Below, piece by piece: positions 55,438-64,000 of a DNA stretch of 64,000 bases (the stretch's first letter is position 1; every line of letters starts with the position of its first letter). Where the stretch lies: assembly GCA_031761405.1 (NCBI GenBank), contig JASEVX010000005.1, positions 5,229,724 through 5,293,723 of the forward strand, in the 5' to 3' direction. Under the pieces are notes generated by a model that did not search any database, was not told where the DNA came from, and saw nothing but the letters and a program-made list of their open reading frames with translations. Made by a program: the position numbers and the translations under genes. Source of the DNA: Serripes groenlandicus. Taxonomy: Eukaryota; Mollusca; Bivalvia; Cardiida; Cardiidae.

Positions 55438-55790
55438 TTAATCGTTTTCCTCATTTAGACTCTTACTGACGCCTCTGCAGCAGACGGCTTTTTGAAAACA
55501 TAGTGACATAAGAAGAAATTGCTCAAAACAAGCAATTTCTCCTTTTGCCACAATGTTTTCCACTTAGTCATAGATTAAAGGTTTCTGACGCCTCTGCAGC
55601 AGATGGCTTTTTGAAAACATAGTGACATAAGAAGAAATTGCTCAAAACAAGCAATTTCTCCTTTTGCCACAATGTTTTCCACTATAAGTCATAGGTTATA
55701 TATCCATTCGATTATAGAGATTTTTTACTTTTTTACAAAATATGTTCCAAGTCGTCGGCTGTAGAATTGTCGTATGAGGGAAAGGGTTAA
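55438..55790 (+). mobile_element. TTAA-type MITE, subfamily A, with internal tandem duplication
   Basis: About 350 bp because a ~115-bp block from CTGACGCCTCTGCAGCAG through the hairpin to AATGTTTTCCACT occurs twice (about 55466-55565 and 55588-55682). TTAA at both ends. Confidence 0.92.
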
Positions 55791-55972
55791 CCCTAGATAT
55801 GACATCAGACAAACCAATTTCCCATCTGCATTTGGCAGGGGATAAATAGAAAGTAAAGTAATTAATTGAGAGTTGTAAATATTGCGACATAAGGATAACA
55901 TTGCGCATCATGAGCAATTTCTTACTTAAGCCACGTTGTTTCCAAAAGTCGTCTGTACGTGGGAATGGGTTT
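55787..55972. mobile_element. degraded TTAA-type MITE
   Basis: Shares the TTAA of the preceding copy. It keeps a hairpin relic (GCGCATCATGAGCAATTTC) and GTCGTCTGTACGTGGGAATG. Confidence 0.55.
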
Positions 55973-56120
55973 ACAAATATATTGATGCTGTACGGAAATT
56001 GATTAAAACTTCATTACGAAAACAACCTCGATGCCAATCCAATGTCCAGAGGCATAATTGAAAACAAGTTTCACTGCACTATGATTAAATCATGGTGAAC
56101 TTATGATGGATCAATATAAA

Positions 56121-56310
56121 TTAACCCTTTCCCACATATGAACGCTTTCAAGAAGCCTTTGCAGTAGACAACTCTAGAAAACATTGTGGCAAAGGTGAAA
56201 TTGCTCATGATGAGCAATTTCACCTTTTGCAACAAAATTAAACTGTCATTAAAAACATTGTGGCAAAATGGAGAAATTGCTCTCGATGAGCAATTTCTCC
56301 ATCTCATGAT
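56121..56310 (+). mobile_element. TTAA-type MITE, subfamily B, doubled hairpin
   Basis: Left TTAACCCTTTCCCACATATG. The hairpin AAATTGCTCATGATGAGCAA is followed after ~70 bp by a second, AAATTGCTCTCGATGAGCAA. The right terminus is missing. Confidence 0.75.
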
Positions 56311-56521
56311 CTGTCAAAATATTTTTCATCAATAATTCTCCCCCTGCCCATCTACTGTAGTCTGCTGCAAAAGTAGTGAACATCAGGTAAATGGTAGTAT
56401 TATAAGTGCAACATGTTGACTAGAAAAAAAGGTCATTTATATTATGCTACAGACTACAATGATCAGATCAGTATGTCCATTGAAGGGAAAGAGTAAACAG
56501 GATGTAATCAACATAATTTTG

Positions 56522-56730
56522 TCCTCAACACTTTCCAACCGGCAGACACATTTTGACATGTCTGCAGAAGGCATCTTTTGCCAACGTCACTGTATTTTGA
56601 AATATTGTTGCAAAAGGATATCCTTTCGTCATAAGGATTTAAAATCTTTTCATTTAGAGATTTTCCATGTTTTTGCCTCAACGTTTTTAAAGTCGTCTGC
56701 TGCTCAATTTTGTTGTATGTGGTAAAGTGT
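56522..56730 (+). mobile_element. degraded TTAA-type MITE, subfamily B
   Basis: Left CAACACTTTCCAACCGGC, right TTGTATGTGGTAAAGTG. The core has GTCGTCTGCTGCTC. Confidence 0.65.
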
Positions 56731-57154
56731 TTATTCACTTATGTAGTAATTAACCAAGTAGCCGATATGTATTTTTCAAACTCTTAGCAAATACCACAAG
56801 AGCCTTCTACCGATATTTAGTGGGGAATGGCTGGACAAATATGCAAGCTAGCATTTAGGATATGACAAATTAATTCAAAATGTGACAGACACACAATATG
56901 ACCTCTAAATGTCACCCTAACAACAATCAAGGAAAATTAATAACATCATGTTAGGATTGGTATATATTCGTTAATTGATCAGGTTTATCATGGTTAACCA
57001 CTTGCCCGCTGCAGATTCCAAATTTCAGTATTTAAATTTATAAGAATACATTTTTAGAAAAGTTTGTTTGATTTATTTGTGTACAACGCCACTTTCAACA
57101 ATTTATAATTATATCAGAGCATTTTATAGGTATGTTACCGATACTACTGGTCCA
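56731..57154. other. intron-like AT-rich sequence
   Basis: Nothing recognised. Confidence 0.4.
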
Positions 57155-57332
57155 TTTATCATGACACCAGTCTGTCAGTCGTAATGCTAACTCCACAACC
57201 CTGAGCGCTAAGGAGGGCAGCCATTACTACCATTTTTAAAGTCTTAAATTTGATATGACCCGGCAGAGGGATCAAACCTGAAACCTCCTGCACTTGAGGC
57301 AGGTGCTCTACCATTATACCACCAAGAATAGA
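57155..57332 (-). mobile_element. tRNA-derived SINE
   Basis: On the minus strand the head has the A box TGGTATAATGGTAGAGC and B box AGGTTTGATCCCTC. The body includes GGTAGTAATGGCTGCCC, which also occurs in the body of the 8448 SINE. The anticodon arm is well preserved. Confidence 0.75.
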
Positions 57333-57559
57333 AGAAACCCTTGACCTAAAACACACGTCATTACACTGCTTTGTAGCAAAAAAATTGTTTGTGAAAACCA
57401 GTTTGTTTCAGTGTTTTCTTTGTCATGTAAAACTAACTACATTTCAATGGAATGAAACAGATTTGTTTCCCTGCATAACAGAATAGTGATAGTTTCTATT
57501 GAAGGAAGCCATGTTCTACCATTACACATCCTGTATTACATTATCCTCAGTATAATTAC

Positions 57560-57782
57560 CAGTTCCCACATATAGGCAAATCTTTACACATCAGCAGCCG
57601 ATGACTTTTGAAAACGCTGTCAAAATAAGAAATTGCTGATGAAGAGCAATTTATCCTTTTGCCAGAATGTTTTCAAAGGTACTTTGTTCAATGATTCTAC
57701 TTTCATTTGTAGAGATTTTCTATATTTTTGCCTAGATGTTTTCAAGGTTGTTGCTACAGATTTGTAGTATGTGGGAAAGAAT
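57560..57782 (+). mobile_element. TTAA-type MITE, subfamily B
   Basis: Left CAGTTCCCACATATAGGC, right GTAGTATGTGGGAAAGAAT. TTAA lost. The hairpin is AAATTGCTGATGAAGAGCAATTT. Confidence 0.8.
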
Positions 57783-57867
57783 AGATTTATGAACCTGCAC
57801 AAATAAGGAGGTTGGGCTCCCTGCTATTAGAATCAATATCTTGTACCAGTTTCAAACTGTGACCATA

Positions 57868-58006
57868 ATTAACACTTCCCCTCTATATAATTGTCTCCTT
57901 TTTTCCCTACAACCTGCATTTGCAGAAGACTGTCCAACACATTGTTGCAAATGGTGAAATTGCTCAAAATAAGCAAATACTCTTTTTCACCCACCCATAT
58001 TTTCTA
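57868..58006 (+). mobile_element. degraded TTAA-type MITE
   Basis: From TTAACACTTCCCCTCTATAT through GTGAAATTGCTCAAAATAAG. Cut off by the next copy. Confidence 0.5.
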
Positions 58007-58198
58007 TTAACCCTTTCCCTCATAGACGCTTTCTGATGCCTCTGCAGCAGGCGGCTTTCTGAAAACAGTGACAAAAGAAGAAATTACTCAAAACAAGCAA
58101 TTTTTTCTTTTAGCCATTCAATGATGGATAACCTATTTTTTGACAAAATATGTTCAAAGTCGTCTGCTGCAGAATTGTCATATTAGGGAAAGGGTTAA
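58007..58198 (+). mobile_element. TTAA-type MITE, subfamily A, rearranged
   Basis: TTAA at both ends. Part of the segment after the hairpin is inverted: GATGGATAACCTAT appears where other copies in this orientation read ATAGGTTATCCATTC. Confidence 0.9.
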
Positions 58199-58276
58199 AC
58201 AGATAGCTCAAATAGGCTAGATGAAACATTTTGTTCCTGGGATGGTTAAGCTCTTTGGCTCAACTCAACAATCTGA

Positions 58277-58495
58277 TTAACCCTTTCCCTCATACAACAA
58301 TTCTGCAGCAGACGACTTGTCAACAAATAGAAAATCTCTTAAATTGAATGGATAAACTAAGGCTAAAAGTGAAAAACATTGTGACAAAAGGAAAAATTGC
58401 TCGTCTTGAGCAACTTCTTCTTTTGTCACTATGTTTTCAAAAAGCCGTCTGCTGCATGAGGCGTCAGAAAGCTTCTATATGAGGCAAAGGGTTAA
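58277..58495 (-). mobile_element. TTAA-type MITE, subfamily A
   Basis: TTAA at both ends. The left inner arm is shortened (GACGACTTGTCAAC). Confidence 0.93.
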
Positions 58496-58544
58496 GGCCT
58501 CAGACATTATTTATGAATACGCCCAACAAATAAGCAAATTTCAT

Positions 58545-58747
58545 ACGGTATAGGCACATTTGTAGCAGTCGTCATTTGAAAACATAGAGACAAAATATAA
58601 AATTGCTCATAATGAGCATTTTCTCGATTTGCCAAAATGTTTTCAAATTTCAATAATTATACTTTTATCGAGAGATTTTTCAGATTTCTGCATAGATGTT
58701 TTTCGAAGACGATCTGCTGCTGAATTGTTGCATGTGGGAAAGGGTTA
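58545..58747 (+). mobile_element. TTAA-type MITE, subfamily B, left end decayed
   Basis: Right end GCATGTGGGAAAGGGTTAA. Hairpin AAATTGCTCATAATGAGCA. The left terminus has drifted to ATACGGTATAGGCAC. Confidence 0.78.
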
Positions 58748-59405
58748 ATATTGAATCTATTTATAAACTCGGCATCAAAATTCGTGTTATGTTGGAAGGT
58801 CCCTGATGGCATTCAGCCAGGCTATTGATCCTCACCAAATATGGGGGACATGATGCCATCATGTATGCAATAAATCGCGTCCTTAATTGGCTGCAGTTTC
58901 TATTTTAAACCAGCAGCCAGAAAACTTCAATACAAGACTTCTTGAAGTGTACTAAGTTAACCCTTTCCCCAGTGCAAACAACATTTCGAGGCTTTGTAGC
59001 ACCATGCAATGGGAAAACATTGAGGGAAAAAGACGAGGATCAATCAATCCAATTTCACAGTGGACAACCTGCGAAATAACATATCAGGTAAACACTTTAA
59101 TTGAATATTTTAAAACCTTTTTCGTTCGTAGAAAGTTCCTCTTTTTCTCTTTTTAAAGAATATCTTGGGCACAATTTGTAATATCTGGAAAATTTGGAAG
59201 GCCTAAATTGATAAAGAATTGATTTTCAAGGAGAAATTGCTCATTTGGAGCACTTTCTCCTTTAGCTAAATGTTTTCAAAATCGTTGAAAGTTGATAATA
59301 TGAGAAAAGTCTTAAAACTACAAGCATGTAAGAATAGGATTATGATTTGAGCTCCAAGCCTGGAATATTTGAATTACACAGAAACTAGACTGAAAGGGTT
59401 ATCAG
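58748..59405. other. intron-like sequence with MITE fragments
   Basis: A left-end fragment starts at 58957 (TTAACCCTTTCCCCAGTGC). A hairpin relic lies at 59228-59262 (GGAGAAATTGCTCATTTGGA). No exon supported. Confidence 0.4.
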
Positions 59406-59525
59406 GGGGATATTGATGATTTTCCGCAGACACCTAACGTTCTTCTACGGCTGTCGGGGTTTTCCAAGATCTTTTCCAGCAGCAGACAAATAATTGATCT
59501 AAAGTCAAACGAAAATAGTGCATAG
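59406..59525 (+). CDS. candidate terminal exon, plus-strand gene
   Basis: After AAAGGGTTATCAG the frame reads GDIDDFPQTPNVLLRLSG and ends SNENSA before TAG at 59523-59525, 40 codons in phase 0. A second acceptor, GATTTTCCGCAG (exon from 59430), is equally possible in the same frame. The serine-rich, charged end suits a C-terminus. I could not link it by phase to an upstream exon. Confidence 0.4.
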   Translation, partial: GDIDDFPQTPNVLLRLSGFSKIFSSSRQIIDLKSNENSA

Positions 59526-60000
59526 GAATGTGGCGGGAAAGTAGGTCAAAACCAATTTTGTCAAGTGAGAAGAGTTGCGAGCACTAGACATCTTTCATGA
59601 TATATTCTTACTGGATACAGACTTTGCTTTCCAATGTTATCTGTATGAATATGTCAGAAGAATGACATTGGCGGGGACAAAATGTACTTTTCCTATTGCA
59701 TAATATTGTTCTGAAGTTCAAAAATTCAAACTCAAAATAATTATAATTTATATTTTGCACACAAAACCCCCCCACCTTATATTATACAGCCTGGCTCTGC
59801 ACTCTATGTTAATCAGTCAATTAACAAACTTTTGTTAAGCTGTATCTATTTGGATCTTTTAGCCTGGATGAACAGACAGGTCTTTTTCAACAATGTGTTA
59901 TACATATATTATTATGTTAAGGTTAGATTTCCTGGAGCTCAGACCAAATATTCAACAGCAACCCCAATGAAAATGGCATAACTACCAAATAAATATATAA
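59526..60000. other. non-coding sequence
   Basis: No gene seen. It would be 3' UTR or intergenic if 59525 ends the plus-strand gene. Confidence 0.35.
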
Positions 60001-60237
60001 ACAAGGGCACCGCAAAGCGAATGCATCCCCTCAGTGTTCAAAGTCCAATTTTGACCTTGACCTTTAACGTTGAAAATAAATAAGCTTCTAGACCTTGCCA
60101 TATACTAATTAACTGTATACCAAGTTTAAGAACGGTTGAAGGATGTTCAGTGCAGAGTGGTCACAAGGTTGTTACGGACGGACAGTTCCATTACTATATC
60201 CCCACCGCATACATCGTTAGCCGAAGGGATAATAAAT
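60001..60237 (+). mobile_element. AACAAG-type repeat, second GTTAGCCGA copy
   Basis: ACAAGGGCACCGCAAAGCG to TTAGCCGAAGGGATAATAAA. It matches 55009-55288 but is about 45 bp shorter, mainly around the ACGGACGG run. Confidence 0.8.
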
Positions 60238-61115
60238 ACCCCTTCCACCATTTCATAACTGGAACATAACACAAAGAAACACAGGTCTGTGTCCCCTACC
60301 AATAAGTCAAAGGATGATGGGACTGACAGACGGACGGAGAAGGCATCCCTTGCTTGTTTCACAAGTTGAAATAGCAGTACACATTTGAGATTGTACCATT
60401 GTTGACAATCACAACAAGATCAAGGCTATGTCCAAACAAACAAGGTCAACCATTGAATGGACATTGACCCCCCTTCTATCTGCTGGATATTGCTTTTTCA
60501 TCAGTCATCTTGCTTTACCCTTTGTCCATTTAACCCTGTCCAAGATATGTTATTATTAGCCTGTATGCTTTGAAATTATTTGAGGAAGAATATAGCACTC
60601 TTTGAAAATTGATTTTTTTTTTACACAAAGCTGAAAACGTCCAGGGATATGAGAGAAGTCCACCAATTACTGCTTTTCCGTCAAGTTTTACAAAAACCAT
60701 CAAAAGTTGTTGGTGACAGGCAAAGGGTTAAGATACTCAATCACAAATCAAAGTCAGCAAACTCTTGATGAAATATTGTTGAATGTATTGTTTTTTCCTA
60801 ACATTTCTATGATTTCTATGAAGTGTAACTACTAATTACTTATTTTTCTAGTATACTTCCTGTTTTAAAAAAGAAAGTAAGAAATGTTGGAAAAAAGAAG
60901 ATAAGGGTATAGATATCTAAGCTGCTTTTCATACATATTTAGTCTCCAATAATTACAGCTAGGGTTCTGAAATTGGCTTCTTAAGCCCTTTATCCTATAA
61001 TGAAGAAATTTGACAGGAATCTTTTCAGTTGATATACTGAGAAAATGCTAATTTTGAAAAATGTTTCCTTTCCCCAAAAATGTTTTAAAATAACAAAAAA
61101 AGTATATGTTATTCA
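60238..61115. other. non-coding sequence
   Basis: A further ACGGACGG-containing patch lies at about 60330. No exon seen. Confidence 0.35.
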
Positions 61116-61327
61116 TTAACCCTTTCCCTCATATAGACGCTTTCTGATGCCTCTGCAGCAGACGGCTTTTTGAAAACATAGTGACAAAAGAAGAAATTGC
61201 ACAAAACGTGCAATTTCTCCTTTTGCCACAATGTTTTCCACTTTTTGTCATAGGTAATCCATTAAATTATGGAGATTTTCCATTATTTGACAAAATATGT
61301 TCAAAGTCGTCTGAGGGAAAGGGTTAA
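61116..61327 (+). mobile_element. TTAA-type MITE, subfamily A
   Basis: TTAA at both ends. About 25 bp before the right terminus are deleted (AAAGTCGTCTGAGGGAAAGG). Confidence 0.93.
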
Positions 61328-61448
61328 GAGAAATCCCTCCTTTTCCCACTATGTTTTCGAAAGTTGTCTACTAAAGATGTGATGCATGAGAAAGGTGTGT
61401 AGCTTAGGGGTTAACTCCGGCTCAAGAAGGAGTGAAAAATGACAAAGT

Positions 61449-61525
61449 TCACTTGAGGTCAGGTGCAGTTGGAGGTTGCAGATTGCGGTCAATAACCTCC
61501 GGAGAAAACTCTCCTCCACTATCAA
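61449..61525 (-). CDS. candidate terminal exon on the minus strand
   Basis: After minus-strand acceptor CATCTCATGGTCCAG the frame reads DSGGEFSPEVIDRNLQPPTA plus PDLK and TGA. An in-frame TAA lies just upstream of the acceptor. A second minus-strand frame is open across the region, so a frameshifted single frame is an alternative. Protein unknown. Confidence 0.35.
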
Positions 61526-61599
61526 CTGGACCATGAGATGGTTATTGACAGACATGCCTTCATCAGAGTTCAAGATAAGGGACATGCATATCTCATGCT

Positions 61600-61800
61600 T
61601 TAACCCTTTCCCACATACGTTATAATTCTGCAGCAGACGACTTTGATAACATCTTTGAGCAGATGTGGAAAGTCCCTATTAATCAAACAATTCAATAGAG
61701 ATTAAAACATTGTAGCTAAAGGAGAAATTGCTCATTTTATTTGTCGTAAGTCGTCTGCTGCAAAAGTGTCAGAAAGCGCCTAACTGTGGGGAAGGGTTAA
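61600..61800 (-). mobile_element. TTAA-type MITE, mixed ends
   Basis: TTAACCCTTTCCCACATACG left and CTGTGGGGAAGGGTTAA right. The hairpin 3' half is lost. Confidence 0.87.
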
Positions 61801-62807
61801 ATTCCTTTTTTGGTCCTTAATCCATCTCCAAATACAAAAATCTGCAGGAGACCACATTGATAACTTCTAGGCAAAAATGAAAGTAAAGTAATTAAAGCAT
61901 AATAAAGTGAGTCTAGTCTGCCTTAATATTCAGCTTTATTGCTTCAAAAGCCGTTCTGCTACTACATATTTTTACGAATTATATATTGTGCCAGTTTCTA
62001 GAAATTAATTATTTTTTTAGTTTTAAAGGCTTGTTTTTCAGCAATTTAGTACTTCGTTTATCATTGATCACCAACATAACTTAAAAAGAGCCATGTGTAA
62101 TCTTAGATGAAGAATTTAAGCATTCAATCAATATTAAGACTGGAACAAGTTTTTACAAAAGTGTTTTTGTAATCATTACCCTTTTTGTCTTACAGATTTT
62201 CAATTTCTACACCGTTACATTTTGCTAAAAATTTAAAGGTTGAATGTTTAGTCAGTGTAAAGAATCAACGAGTATTTTTCCCCCAAAGAAGTTGGTCATG
62301 CATGCAGAGTGATTAGCGGTCAATGACTTGAAGTTCATAGAAAAAGAGGTCAAAATCATACTGACCTAGTCAAAAACACTGGTCTGGTTTTTTATCATTA
62401 TAACATCTGTTTTTCTCTCATAAATAGAGTGGCAGATAAAAACTGAGAACACAGGAAATTGCCAGCTATCATTTGTTTGTGGAAGGTTCATCTCTACAAG
62501 AATGACCTGGGATTTCCCAATAGGCCGATCGGGTGACTCAGATTTATAAGCATTTTAATGTCATCTGCCATAATAGATTTAGAAGCTAATGAAGACTTTT
62601 GTTGTATATGTTGTACAAATCAATCAATATAAAATATCAGATTGATCATCAGAACAGACATAATAAATAGAAACCACTTCTTCATAATCTATCTCACTTC
62701 AATAAATGTACAGCCAATGCAATGACTTATGCCAACAGTATCTCAGTAACAAGTGTTCTCTGGGTAAATTTCCATTACTAAACGTAATATTGTCCTGACA
62801 TGATGTT
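61801..62807. other. non-coding sequence
   Basis: AT-rich. Nothing recognised apart from a CTGCAGGAGACCACATTG MITE-like trace at 61840. Confidence 0.4.
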
Positions 62808-63000
62808 TCAGTCGTAATGCTATTCTCCGAACTCTGGACTACCAAGTAGGGGACCCATTACTACCTTTTAAGTCTTTGGCATGACCAGACCCTGATCTCC
62901 CACTCCTGAGAGAGCAAGTACTATCCTTTTTCTAAGATTTGGGTATTTGGGTATGACCGGACTGGGGATCAAACCCCAATCTCCAGCTCCACAATGGACC
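62808..63000 (-). mobile_element. tRNA-derived SINE, degraded
   Basis: CAGTCGTAATGCTATTCTCC and CCCATTACTACCTTTTAAG match the body of the 57155 SINE. B-box relics appear as GGGGATCAAACCCC (62965). Confidence 0.6.
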
Positions 63001-63083
63001 ACAATGTTTTCAAAAGACACCTGCTGCAGATGCTTCAAACAGATTTTGCATGTCGGAAAGCATGAACTCATTATTGAACCTCA

Positions 63084-63120
63084 AAACCCTATGTCATTGG
63101 TACTCAGACAGAATATCATC
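63084..63120. repeat. half copy of the GAGTACCCACAACATAG foldback repeat
   Basis: AAACCCTATGTCATTGGTAC then TCAGACAGAATATCATC, a weak one-arm match. Confidence 0.45.
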
Positions 63121-63177
63121 AATGTCTTGCAAAGGTGTATAATTTACTTCTCTCTACATACGAGGGTGATGCATGAA

Positions 63178-63405
63178 TAAACCCTTTACTCTCATATAGA
63201 CGATTTCTGACGCCTCTGAGCAGACGACTTTTTGAAAACAGTGACAAAAGAAGAAATTGCTCAAAACAAGCAATTTCTCCTTTTGACACAATATTTTCCA
63301 CTTTTCGTCATAGGTTATCCATTCAATTATAGAGATTTTTCATTTTTTGACAAAATATGTTCAAAGTCGTCTGCTGCAGAATTGTCATATGAGGGAAAGG
63401 GTTAA
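63178..63405 (+). mobile_element. TTAA-type MITE, subfamily A
   Basis: Left AAACCCTTTACTCTCATATAG with the target site changed. Right GAGGGAAAGGGTTAA intact. A further left-end fragment starts at 63633 (AAACCCTTTCCCTTATTG). Confidence 0.92.
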
Positions 63406-63881
63406 ACTGTCAGGATCAGAAGCTTATAAATATTTCTACAACGCATTATTGATAATGTGTGAATTTCAATAGCTTTTGAGTGAAAGAAAAAATTACCCCC
63501 TTGACTTAATTGAATATAAACTGACAATAATTACCGTTACCCAAAACCCTGTTCCTGCCGAGAATGATTGGTTACGAATTAGAAAGATTTTGACAGCTGG
63601 TTCCAAGCTTGCAGAGATAGGGGGCCATTGAGTAAACCCTTTCCCTTATTGAAGATACAATTTGATTCTGAAGCAGAAGACTTTTCTCTCTAGGAAAAGC
63701 AAACAAGACTATTGTATATATACATAAATTGAAGAAGAAAAACAAACAATACTATACAAGTAATATCTAGAGGAAAAATAACCTAAGTGTAGTGTACTTG
63801 AGGTAAATGTAGAAGACATGTTCATGTACATTGATCAAATCTATTCCGGTTGACAATATTCTTCAAACATTTCCTGTTTTA

Positions 63882-63948
63882 TTAGCTTCCAGTGCAGAGT
63901 CCAATCAATCTGCCAGGATGATCTCCATCTGCACCAATTACAAATGCC
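63882..63948 (-). CDS. candidate terminal exon on the minus strand
   Basis: After AAATAAATAACAG the minus strand reads AFVIGADGDHPGRLIGLC then TGS and TAA. AATAAA overlaps the stop, which could serve as a poly-A signal if it is not too close. The acceptor lacks a pyrimidine tract, so confidence is limited. Upstream exons would lie beyond the right edge. Confidence 0.33.
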
Positions 63949-64000
63949 CTGTTATTTATTTCTTGTATCAATAGTTAAGAAGCAGTTTGGTTTTGTTGGG

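Noticed and set aside
56359..56384. 26-nt exon SAAKVVNI
   Set aside because: TCTGCTGCAAAAG is a MITE right-arm relic and the segment is too short.

Overview
The window looks like animal nuclear DNA, most likely from a bivalve or related mollusc. This is inferred from AT-rich non-coding sequence, GT-AG bounded exon candidates, tRNA-derived SINEs whose tails resemble molluscan types, and minisatellites. There is no bacterial gene arrangement. Nearly all long open frames are by-products of repeats. The content is tandem arrays, transposable elements and a few small exons.

Layout. 1-1335 is a 61-bp minisatellite cut by the window edge. 2102-7448 is a 27-bp satellite ending at a 200-N gap (7449-7648). 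8350-9240 holds a short tandem repeat and two SINE pieces. 10294-12800 is a 48-51-bp minisatellite preceded by poly-C. 12800-17040 holds a SINE and several TTAA-flanked elements. 17045-25925 is an ~8.9-kb palindromic Maverick/Polinton-like (virus-derived) element. It has 2-3 kb arms and two divergent broken copies of an FtsK/HerA-type packaging ATPase gene, plus one small intact reading frame. The element lacks polymerase, integrase and capsid genes, so it can at most be non-autonomous.

From about 27.2 kb to the end the sequence is saturated with a ~200-270 bp MITE family. It has TTAA target sites and ends reading CCCTTTCCC...GGGAAAGGG, the piggyBac-type signature. About 45 copies or pieces are listed. 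Several are nested, several share one TTAA, and two are interrupted by another repeat. Between them lie short coding-looking stretches with splice signals. A plus-strand gene is suggested by exons from ~29.3 to ~59.5 kb, best at 48529-48723. A minus-strand gene is suggested by exons at 54627-54792 and 39825-40197, with further minus-strand terminal exon candidates at 61449-61525 and 63882-63948. I could not identify either protein.

Limits: array unit counts, element boundaries and all exon calls were made by eye, without alignment, transcript or database evidence.
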